A stretch of 64,000 bases of DNA from Anaeramoeba ignava (lineage: Eukaryota; Metamonada; Anaeramoebidae): positions 1 through 64,000 of the forward strand of contig JAPDFW010000132.1 of the NCBI GenBank assembly GCA_028826165.1, read 5' to 3'. A model generated the notes under the pieces. That model was not told the DNA's origin. It saw nothing but the letters and a program-made list of their open reading frames with translations, and did no database searches. Position numbers and translations under genes: made by a program. Positions within the stretch are counted from its first letter, which is position 1, and each line of letters opens with the position of its first letter. This document shows, piece after piece, positions 10,153 through 22,000 of the stretch.

Positions 10153-13100
10153 TCATAAATTTTCTTTGAATTCATTTGTTTCTTTAATTGAATTAAATTT
10201 AAATATCCATTTTTCATTTGATTTAATTATTCGAATTATTTTTTCTCTTTGAATATGAAATTGAAAAACTAATTTATTTTTTTCCATTTTGAAAATTTCT
10301 TTTCCACTAATAGAACTAATTACTAATTCTTGAAAACTATTGAAGTAAATATCTGCAAAAAAATTTTCTTTATCTTTAACAATATTAACACGAAATTTTT
10401 TTTGATTTTGATTTTGATTTTGATTTTGATTTTGATTTTGATTTTGGTTTTGATTTTGATTTTGATTTTGATTTTGATTTTGATTTGAATTTTCATTTTG
10501 ATTTTCATTTTGATTTTGATTTTGATTTTGATTTTGATTTTGATTTGAATTTTCATTTTGATTTGAATTTTGATTTTGATTTTGATTTTGATTTTGATTT
10601 TGATTTTCATTTTGATTTTGATTTTGATTTAAATTTTGATTTTGATTTTGATTTTGATTTTGATTTTGATTTTGATTTTGATTTTGATTTTGATTTTGAT
10701 TTAGATTTAGATTTTGATTTTGATTTTGATTTGAATTTTGATTTTGATTTTCTTGTAAATCTTCTTGTAAATCTTCTTGTAAATTTTGTTGTAAATTTTG
10801 TTGTAAATCTTCTTTTAAATCTTGTGAATATTCCTCCTTATTATTAATCAACTTCAAAAAATTTTCAAATCCTTCTTTCTCAAAAATAACCTTCCATCTC
10901 TTCTTTTTCAAAATCATTCCAACTTCTCTCTTTTCCTGATCCACAAACTCAACAAAAACTTCATCTGCTTTATACAAAGAAATCCGCTTATCACCACTTA
11001 AAACAACTCCTGCTTTATTGAAATGTATTCTCGCTTCAAAACAAACACTTGATTTCAAATCAATCATCTTGACATCAAAAAAATTACCTTTCAAATTCAA
11101 CTGCCGAAATATTCTCTCTTTCATCTCAAAAACCTTTTTCAAAAATTGCGCCTTTTGCTCAACATTCCCAAACTTGAAAATCAAAGAAGAAGCCATTCTA
11201 TCCATTGAATTCCAATAAAACACAATAATTGATTTCCCTTTTGAAATTTCCTCAATCCAAAAATCTTGCTCTTTCAAACAAATTGTAATAGATAAATGCG
11301 CCAAATCAAATCTCACACTTGTTTCCTCAAGAAATAAAACTGCTTTGCTCGTTGTTTTATAAAGTTTCTCATTGATTTTCTTCAATACTCGAACATCAAA
11401 CGATTTTTTCACTTCATTTGGTTGCTTATTCTCGTTATTCTCTTCTTTATTTATTAATTCTCGTTTTTTCTCATCTTTGTTCCAAATTTTCTCGCGAATT
11501 TCATCACTTTTGATTCGGAATAATAGAACAAAATTATCTAAACTTTTCTTGTCTTTGAAACTAATCACAAATTTTTGTTTGGGTTTTTCAAAATTCAATT
11601 GACATACTAAAGGGAAAATTGTGCTTAAAAAAAGTTTGCAATTCAGAAAATCAAACGATTTTTTTTCATCTCCAAAAATGCAAATCCTCTCATTTTCAAA
11701 TGCAATTCTTGCCTTTTTTTTGTTTTTCTCGTTTCTTTTCCCAATCAAAATTTCATAACTTTCAGGGATCTTCTTTTCCATCTTGATATTCTTTTTCCGA
11801 TTTTCTTTCGCAGACTTCTCTTGATATATTTTGTAATTCTCAACAAAACCATTTCTTTCCTTCAAATCCAAAAACTCAACATCAATTTGTTCTTGATTTG
11901 CAAATAGAATTTTGACAGCCAAATCATTATCAGAATAACTCAAAATTTGTGGTTGAAAATCGAAGCAAAACCGTTTTCTTCGGGTTAATAGAACAAGTCT
12001 ATAAGGAGTAAGTACAAAATAACAAAAAGGTGTTTTCTTTTTTGAATCAAGAAGACGAATATTATAAACATGAGCATCATTTCCCAATTTAAATTCAAGT
12101 CCAAGTCCAAGTGAAAGTATCTGAAAATTCTCAAAATTTTTCTTAAATTCATCCATTGTTTCAGTGTTGTGAAAACGAAGCACAAGCGAAAACTGTATGT
12201 TAATATGAATCTTCAATAATTTCATATTCGAAAAATACTCGACATGATTCTGAACGGAATACTCACTCTCAAGAGAACTCCACTTTGTTGTTACAATGAA
12301 ACGATCATATTCCAACCTGATATTGCATCCTAAACTGCCATTCGGTGATATTATTGTGCAGACATACTTCAAAGGCTTGGGAATCGCATTTTGTATGCTC
12401 TTCTTTTTTCTCAACTCAAAATCTTGCTCAAAAACTCGTCCAAATTCAGGATTTGGATAAATCACTTGAATATAATTAAACTCATCGTAATTTAATTGCG
12501 AACTTAATTCGTCATTTTGATCACAAAACAGACTTGAATACAAACTGTATTTTCGTCTGATTTGTTCGTTTTTCGTTGTGATTACAAAATGATCTGTTTT
12601 CAATTCAAATTGTGCAATTCCGCAAAATTCTCCAAATGAATTCAAAACGCAAAATTGATAATAACTATCAACCATTTTTTCTCTTGATTTATTCTCAAAA
12701 TCTCCATCATCAAAAGAAATATCAATATCAGAATCAGAATCATTGTTATCACCATCAATAAACTCATCCTCAACATTGTAATCAAACGAACTGCTTAATT
12801 TTTGCGGAATCTTCTCTAAAATTTGATGTATTTTTTCTTCATGTTTTGAATTTTCCCATTCCATCACTATATTTTCTGGTATATTTGCTAACTTCCGATC
12901 CTCAAAAACAAATCCTTGATTGAAGATTCGGAAAGTGTTCAAAATGAGAACACGATCTTCTGGGTTTTGTGTGGAAAATAATATGCTTGTATTTGAATTT
13001 AACTGGAAAATTACAAATTCCGAATTTGAAACATGAAGAAAAATTGCTTGATCTTCACAATAAGGAATTGAAATATTCGACTGAGAATATGTCAAAAGCC

Positions 13101-15034
13101 TCATTTCATAAAGAGAAAACTCAAGAACAGCTTTTTGAGGTTCTTTCCCATGAAGAATAATTGAGAATTGCACCCGTTTTTTCTTAACAAGATCAACCAC
13201 TTTTTTCCATAGTTTTTTGCTCATGTTTTCATTTTCTCGTGTAAAAAAAGTTGGATCGAGAATTTGGAAACTTGTTCTCGATTGGAGAATAGGGGAAGAA
13301 CCAGAATATGTGTTAAAATCTGCGAAAAATCTGTTCTGAAATCTTGTTCTCTTGAAAGCTTTTTTAATGATTTGAAAATCTCCTTTTAATTTCAATTTAC
13401 GAATTTGTGCTGTTATTGCTTTTGATTCATTCACATCTTGATCAAGTCTTTGATCCACTAAGATCACATAAGGAACAAAACTTTCCTCTTCGCTTTTTAT
13501 TGCTCGCTCATTTTTCTCGGAAGATTTTTTGATCATATTTTCTGGAGAAACATCTTTCAACCACATAATTGGATTGTTAAAAGCAAGAAGACATCGAAAA
13601 ATCAAATCGCGATGAACAGATGAGCCGCAATCAAAAAGAATTGCCAAAGACTCTTCTTCTCGATCGTTTGCATACTCACTGATGCGAATCTTAATAAGAT
13701 TCTTTTTGGAATGTGCAAAAACGTGGACGACTTGATCTTGGAAATTAATGATTAAAGGATCGTTTTTCTCAAAACTAATTGTAAGATTTTCTTTCCCTAA
13801 AAAAAGAACAGCATTTTCTGTTTTGAGTTCCCGATTAAAAACACTTATAGGAAAGGTAAAACTATTTTTGACCCAACACCTTAAAACAACTGAATTAATT
13901 TCTTTTTGATCTCCCAAAATATCCCCTTTGATCTCAATTCCCTCAACAAATTCACCATGATACCATCTGTACATCTCAAAACTTTTCCAGATTACAAAGC
14001 GCTCGGCTTCGTTTGTGGTTTTAATCATGAATGAGTAATTCCTATCAAGTTTGAAAAGCAAAATTGAAGAATCTTTTGCACTTAAAAGTACTTTTATTTT
14101 TTTGGATGGTTCATATTCACGAATCATTTTCCATCCTCCATAAAAATTGATTCCAAACTCATTTACAGAAAGACGAAGTATTCCTGGTATTAAAATGCCG
14201 TTATTACTCACATATGCAATGTGGAAAGTGGATATTCCTTTTGCAAAATTTCTTTGAATTAATTTTTCCAATGCGTTTTTTGCATAAATTTTTTCATCTT
14301 GATTTTTCCCAATTTCATTAAATTCATTTCCATTTTGATTTTCTATTGTTTTGTTAAAAAATATTATTGGATTTGGAAATTCTTGATCATTATCAATCCA
14401 TTGATTTATGTTATTTTTTGGTTTTTCTGAAGAAAATTCATTTGAATTTTGATTTTGATTTTGATTTTGATTTTGATTTTGATTTTGATTTTGATTTTGA
14501 TTTAAATTTTGATTAGAATTCGAAATTGAAATTGAAGAAGTTTCTTTTCCAATATCATCAAAAATACTTGATTGGTTTTCATTTTCGTTTTCATTTTTAA
14601 TTTGATTTTCATTTTTAATTTGATTTTCATTTTTAATTTGATTTTCATTTTCAATTTGATTTTCATTTTCATTTTCATTTTGATTTTGATTTTCATTTTC
14701 AATTTGATTTTCATTTTCAATAAAATTTGGAGATATTTGTGTTTTTAATTTGGTTAAAAATTCTCCTAAAATTCGATTTTTTTGACTTTTTTATTTTAAA
14801 TTTTTATTTTAAATTTTTAATTGAGAATTTTTTATTAATAAAAAATAAGGGGATAAATTTTTTTATTTAAAATTTTAAACTAAAAAAATACTTTAATTTA
14901 GTTTGAATATCACTTGGTTTTGTTTCTTTTAAATTTCCAGTTAATTTTTGTGAATTTTCTTTTATAGATTCTTTTGATCTTTTATCATTTTTTAAAGGAT
15001 AAAACATTTTTTGTTTAATTTCAACTTGATTCAT
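10153..15034 (-). CDS. Giant protein with about ten PH-like modules and two NQ-rich tracts
   Basis: The main exon runs from about 14766 to the TAA at 10153. A first exon at 15034 to about 14890 (MNQVEIKQKMFYPLKN) joins through a short intron whose exact donor I could not fix. Total about 1,585 aa. No ATG lies at the head of the long frame near 14271 (the codon there is TTG); the frame is open upstream through NQNQ and NENE tracts. Counting from that Leu, about ten segments of 75-105 residues share a pattern of beta strands ending in a helix with F..F/L: 14-102, 127-232, 366-450, 537-620, 635-717, 733-815, 838-922, 957-1050, 1064-1143 and 1298-1372. This looks like tandem pleckstrin-homology or GRAM-like folds. 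Between modules 9 and 10 there is a 120-residue NQ tract. No catalytic motif seen; function unknown, possibly a membrane- or cytoskeleton-linked scaffold. Confidence 0.75.
10396..10753 (-). repeat. In-frame hexanucleotide array coding for (NQ)n
   Basis: Sense-strand AATCAA repeats with AATGAA, AATTCA and AATTTA variants, inside the giant PH-like gene. The reading frame is kept throughout. It encodes an NQ tract with scattered S, L and E. A second array at about 14440-14740 encodes NQ and then NENI/Q. Confidence 0.9.
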
Positions 15035-15289
15035 TAAAAACTATTTTTATTTGTTATTATTATTATTAAGAAAAAAAAATATCACAACGAAATCTTAAAA
15101 AAAAAAAAGGTGAAAAACAACAAATTTTTGTTATTAAAAAAAGAAAGAAAAAAAATGAAAAAAAAATTTTTTTATTCTTTTCATTTTTTAAACAAAAAAA
15201 AAAAAATTCCCAATTAACACAAATCAAATAAAAATAGGAAAATTAAACAATACTTCAATAATTCAACTTAATTCAAATCCAAAAAAAAC

Positions 15290-15967
15290 AATCCAAAAAT
15301 AATTTAAATTTAATTTTAATTTTATTTTGATTTTAATTTTAATTTTGATTTAATTTTGATTTAATTTTGATTTAATTTTAATTTAATTTTGATTTAATTT
15401 TGATTTAATTTGGAAATGATTTAATTTTATTTTGATTTGGAAATGATTTAATTTTGATTTAATTTTAATTTTATTTTGATTTTAATTTTGATTTAATTTT
15501 GATTTTGATTTTGATTTAATTTGATTTTGATTTAATTTTGATTTAATTTTGATTTTGATTTAATTTTGATTTAATTTTGATTTAATTTTGATTTTGATTT
15601 TGATTTGATTTTGATTTGATTTGGATTTAATTTTGATTTAATTTTAATTTTAATTTTGATTTTGATTTAATTTAATTTTGATTTATTTTGATTTAATTTT
15701 GATTTAATTTTAAATTTAATTTTAATTTTGATTTAAATTTAATTTTGATTTAATTTTGATTTAATTTTGATTTAATTTTGATTTAATTTTGATTTAATTT
15801 TGATTTTGATTTAATTTTGATTTAATTTTGATTTTAATTTTAATTTTGATTTTGATTTAAATTTGATTTGATTTGGAAATGATTTAATTTTGATTTAATT
15901 TTGATTTAATTTTGATTTAATTTTGATTTAATTTTGATTTAATTTTGATTTAATTTTGATTTAATTT
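15290..15967. repeat. AT minisatellite TTTTGATTTAA between divergent genes
   Basis: Tandem 11-bp TTTTGATTTAA units with TTTTAATTTAA, TTTTGATTTTGA and GATTTGGAAATGA variants. It separates the giant PH-like gene (minus) from the Furry homolog (plus). The final 30 bp before the Furry start is the T-rich CAT element. No frame of note. Confidence 0.85.
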
Positions 15968-15991
15968 TCATTTTTTTCATTTTTTTTTTTT
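15967..15991 (+). promoter_or_regulatory. T-rich CAT element before the Furry homolog
   Basis: TTTTCATTTTTTTCATTTTT lies 12-36 bp before the ATG at 16003. It has the same form and spacing as those before V-ATPase B, TMEM104 and the RCC1-BTB genes. Confidence 0.45.
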
Positions 15992-16002
15992 CAAATATAA
16001 AA

Positions 16003-19000
16003 ATGTCAAAAGAAATTAATTATTTAATTATTCGCAAAACTTTTCATCAATTCTGTTCAGTTACTTATGATTTCTTTATTAAAAACCTTCAAAAAGTTTT
16101 TTTAAAAAAACAAAACTTTGTTTAAAAAAAAAAATTAATTATAAATTTTTTAAAAGAAAATAAATATTCCAATTTCTCAATTACAAGAAAATATTGAAGT
16201 TAAAGGAGCTATTCTAACTCTTGTAAAGATTTCAAAACATTGTAGTAGTATTATTTTAAAAGCACTTATTGATTGGAGAGAACAATTTTTAGGAACACAC
16301 TTTGAATTTTTAAAATTAAAAAAATTAAAAAAGAAAATGAAAAGGAAAAATATTGCAATGTAAATAAAAAAATGATAAGAAAATAATTACACTTTAGAAT
16401 GTAATATTTTCTATTTATTAAATAATTAAATTAATTAATAAATAAAATTAGGAATAAAAGAACATTTCCTCAATATCTTAACACAATATCTCAATTTGAT
16501 TTAGAGCAAACATTGGTAATAATATAACAATCAAAACAAGCAAAACTTCTACTCAACAAAAAAAAATTAATTCCGATTTTTTATGCAAAAAATTTTTGAT
16601 TAATTTATTGATTAACAAAAAAAAAAGCTTTTTAGAGAAGCAATTTTTTTAATCGCAATTTCTAGCGTTTTACATAAAATAAAAAAACCTATTGACACAA
16701 AACAAATGGAACAACTTTTTGATATCTCAAAGAAAACCTTAATGGGACTTGAAACAAGAGTATCAGGATTTGGAAACGATCATGCAAATTCAAATCGAAC
16801 AGCAGTTCAGCGTTTATGCGGAAACGTAATTGAAGAATTATCCAAAAACAACTTTGAAATGCTTGCTGATCATATCCTGAAAGAGGCTACATCCGCCTTA
16901 TCAGACTCTACTGTTGTCTCAATCCAATTTCTTCGATTAAAAGACGGACAAAATCTAGAAAACTTTGGAAAAATGCTCAATTTCATAACAGCATTGCTCT
17001 CCAAAATGCACCGCAAAAATAAGAAAAACATTGCGGAATCATTAGCAGCAATTTTGGAGAGTTTTCTTATTCACACAACAGAATTTGTTCCCTTTACCAA
17101 TGAACAAATACTTGAACAAATTCACGAAATTTTCCGCAAACTTGTTTCAGTTTCGAAAAAATCAAAACCACAATTAGCAACAACAAGGTTACTTTGTGCC
17201 CTTCTATGTTGTTCAGACACAACATTCTTCCAAGAAAAACATGGGCAGATGGCACTTGCTTTATTGAAATTGGTTCAAAATAAACATACAAAATTTTATG
17301 CAATTTTATCCATTACAAATTTTGTTCATTATTATATCGTTAATTTTATTGAAAAAAATCCTGATTGGATGCGCAAACAAATAGAACTTTTTGTCTCCAA
17401 TATTTTCACTTCATTAAAAAAGAATATTCCTGATTCATATTCAAATATTCTTTGTGAATTTATTTTCACACTTTCACTTTGGGATATTTTATTTTCAATT
17501 GATTATATAATTTTCCCCCTAATGGAATCTGATCATCCAGACCGTGTTCTTCTTGGTCTGCGCACATTTATCAAACTTATCAAAAATGCTGGTTCTGAAA
17601 TCATGAATAAGTTTCTATTTTCATTCCAGAAAAAACTGGACAAAATGATTTCAAGAATTGATCCTCAATTTGGAAATTGTTTAAAAATTAATCAAACAAA
17701 ATCTTTAACGGAAATTGTCCCTAAAGAGAAAATGAAGGAAATTGTGATCCTTAAACTTTTTGTTGAAATTCTTCCTAATATTCTTCCATTCAATCAAAAT
17801 TTATTTCGTTTAATTTCAAAATATACACTTCATCTTGATTATGGATTGTCTTCTCAATCTTATCAATCAATCAAGCATATTATCATTAAATTTCCTCAAC
17901 ATAGAATGAATCTTCTTAAAGATTTTGCAAAGTTTATTACTGAGATTCCTGATTCTTATTTTCAGGAAATTTTAAATTCTTTACAAAAATTTTCAGATTT
18001 TTTATCTTTATGGATTTCAATTTCAAATTCAAATTCAAATTCAAATTCAAATCCAAATTTAAATTCAGATTCACTTTCAAATGAATTTACAAATCAAATT
18101 GAAAATAGAGAAGAAAAGAAGCAAATTATTGAATCTCGTTTTCGTAAATTTGGATTAACAAGAAAATTCCACTCCATTCTAAATTCAATTCTAAATTCAA
18201 TTCTAAATTCAATATTCAATTCAAATCAATTCAATATTTAATTCAATATTCAATTCAATATTCAATTTAATTCAATATTCAATTTAATTCAATATTCAAT
18301 TCAATATTCAATTCAAATCAATATTCAATTCAATTCAATATTCAATTCAATTCAATATTCAATTCAATTCAATATTCAATTCAATTCAATATTCAATATT
18401 CAATATTCAATTTAATTTAATTTAATATTCAATTCAAAAATCAATTCAATATTCAATTCAATATTCAAATCAATATTTAATTTAATATTTAATTCAATAT
18501 TCAATTCAATATTCAATTCAATATTCAATTCAAATCAAATCAATATTCAATTCAATTCAAATCAATATTCAATTCAATTCAATTCAATTCAATATTCAAT
18601 TCAATATTCAATTCAATTCAATATTCAATTTAATTCAATATTCAATTCAATATTCAATTTAATTCAATATTCAATTCAATATTCAATTTAATTCAAATCA
18701 ATATTCAATTTAATTCAATTCAATATTCAATTCAAAAATTTATTTCAATTCAAAAATTTATTCCAAAAATTTGAAAATCTAAATCTAGAAAATCATATTC
18801 AATTACAAGAACAAAAATTAAACCAAAAAGATTCTCCACATTTAATAGAACAACAAAATAAAGATTTATTACAATCAAATGACCCACAAAATAAAGAAAT
18901 AAAGCAAACACAATTTCAAGAAAGTCAAATTATTTTCGAAATCAAACAATTAGATACAATTTCTCCAAAACAAGATGAAAAAGATAAAAATCAAGATCAA

Positions 19001-22000
19001 CAAATTCAAGAAATAAAATCATCAGAAAATTCTCCACTTAATGATTTTTTAGAATTAGAATCTTTTGGTATTTTATTTCTTTGTTCAGATGAACCTCAAA
19101 TTAGAATTCAAGCTCTTGAAATTTTAAAGAAAATTAAAGAATTATCAATTATAATTTTATCTGGTATTAAAAAGATATATTTTTAATCAAAAAAAAAAAT
19201 ATTTCAAATTAAATTCTCAAAAAAACATTTAGAAAAATCACTTAGAATTATTGATATATTTAATCATAATTTCCAAGAATGTAGAAAACATCTTCATCAT
19301 AGAATTAATAAATTACTTTCAGTTGAAGATGTAATTTAATTTAATTTAATTTAATTTAATTTAAGAATGAAAGAAATTATAAATAAATTATAAATAAAAT
19401 ATTTATCATTTAAAGCAATCAAAAGAAGATCATTTTAAAGATACAGAAATTTCAATTGAACAAATTATAATTGGAAAAGATCCTACAGAAAAATTTCAAC
19501 GTTTAATCTTTTTAGGACATTTATTCAAAAATATATTAAAAAATTTTCCAAATTTAATTTCACATTTATTTCCTCAAGTAAAAAAACAAAAATAATCAAA
19601 AAAAAACAACAAGGATTAATTCGTTTTAAATTATGGATCAATTTTTTTCTTGAAAAATAATTTAGTTGGTTGATAGATTTAATAAATTGAATCAAGGATT
19701 TCCAAATAAAATATTACCAAATAAATCATCACAAAGTTATATTTCCAAAATTGAAAAATGGACTTGTTATTCAAATGTTATTACTCCTGTTCTTACTCCT
19801 GAATTAAGTATATCAAAAATACTTTTTATTGATTCAAATTGAAATGAATTATTTTTCTTTTATTTATCTTGAATTATTAAATTATTCAATTATCAAATTT
19901 ACTAATAGTTTCAAATGAACCAATAAGAAATATTGTGAAAAGCATTGTTTCATTGATTAAACTTCAAATTGATTCTCTTAGAAGTGGAGTAGTGATGGTA
20001 TTTGAATTTTTCAACAAGAAAGAAAATAATTTTAATTCCAATCAATTTTATTATTTAGGCACTTTCACAAATTAATGTTACTTCATTTTCAATTTTATTT
20101 CATGAGGTTACACCAATTTTAGAACAAATAGTTTCGGAAAAAGAAAAAACAAAAGAAAGAAAACATAATAACCGAGAAATTTCACAAATTTCAAGTAAAT
20201 TCCAAAACAAAAAAATCAAAATCAAAATCAAAATTTAAAAATATTTTCATTGATAGTTTTTTTCAGAATATTCTTAGAATTAACAAGCAATTCAACTTTC
20301 CAACAAACCAAAATTGTTCAAACTTCTTTTCCAAAAATTATCACATATTTTTTTCAATATTTATCAACACCATTATTATTAGATTCAATAGATCTTCTTC
20401 TTTTCCGTTATAATTTTGCCTTAATTATAAATCGTTTATGTCAATTATCAAAATATCAACAACCTCCAATTTTAGATAAATCAACAAGAAAAACATATTT
20501 TTTATTTCTTAATAATTATTGTGGAATTGGAAATAATAGTATTCAGCCTCAAATGGAGAAAAGATTAATAGAATTTATTCGGGATCGAATTAAAGATCCT
20601 AATCAAAAAGAAGTTATTCAATCTGGATTTTTTGAACAATTATATTCAATGCAATTTGCATCTTTAAAAGTAGATTCCAAATTCAAATCAATATTTAAAT
20701 TCAAATAAATATTTAAATTCAAATAAATATTTAAATTCAAATATTAATTTAAATTCAAATTAATATTTAAATCCAAATTAATATTTAAATTCAAATAAAT
20801 ATTTAAATCCAAATTAATATTTAAATTCAAATAAATATTTAAATCCAAATTAATATTTAAATTCAAATTAATATTTAAATTCAAATTAATATTTAAATTC
20901 AAATAAATATTTAAATCCAAATTAATATTTAAATTCAAATTAATATTTAAATCCAAATTAATATTTAAATTCAAATAAATATTTAAATTCAAATTAATAT
21001 TTAAATTCAAATTAATATTTAAATTCAAATTAATATTTAAATTCAAATAAATATTTAAATTCAAATTAATATTTAAATTCAAATTAATATTTAAATTCAA
21101 ATTAATATTTAAATTCAAATAAATATTTAAATTCAAATAAATATTTAAATTCAAATAAATATTTAAATTCAAATAAATATTTAAATTCAAATTAATATTT
21201 AAATTCAAATTAATATTTAAATTCAAATTAATATTTAAATCCAAATAAATATTTAAATTCAAATTAATATTTAAATTCAAATAAATATTTAAATTCAAAT
21301 TCAAATTCAAATTCAAATTCATATTTAAATCCAAATAAATATTTAAATTCAAATAAATATTTAAATTCAAATAAATATTTAAATCCAAATAAATATTTAA
21401 ATTCAAATAAATATTTAAATTCAAATTCAAATTCAAATTCAAATTAATATTTAAATCCAAATTAATATTTAAATTCAAATTAATATTTAAATCCAAATTA
21501 ATATTTAAATTCAAATTAATATTTAAATTCAAATTAATATTTAAATTCAAATTCAAATTCAAATTCAAATTCAAATTCAAATTCAAATTTAAATTCAAAT
21601 TCAAATGCAAATTCAAATTCAAATGCAAATTCAAATGCAAATTCAAATTCAAATTCAAATTCAAATTCAAATTAATATTTAAATTCAAATCAATATTTAA
21701 ATTCAAATTAATATTTAAATTCAAATTAATATTTAAATCCAAATTCAAATTCAAATTCAAATTCAAATTCAAACTCAAATTCAAATTCAAATTCAAATTC
21801 AAATTCAAATTCAAATTAATATTTAAATTCAAATTAATATTTAAATTCAAATTAATATTTAAATTCAAATTAATATTTAAATTCAAATAAATATTTAAAT
21901 TCAAATTAATATTTAAATTTAAATAAATATTTAAATTCAAATTAATATTTAAATTCAAATTAATATTTAAATTCAAATTAATATTTAAATTCAAATTAAT

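Noticed and set aside
14269-14271. Start of the giant PH-like protein at 14271
   Set aside because: The codon is TTG, and the frame is open for 165 more codons upstream through NQ and NE tracts, with an ATG in a first exon at 15034.
19610-19665. Extra Furry exon GLIRFKLWINFF in intron 7
   Set aside because: It is open for about 15 codons but has no donor before the acceptor at 19664-19665, and direct joining of 19577 to 19666 keeps phase and similarity.
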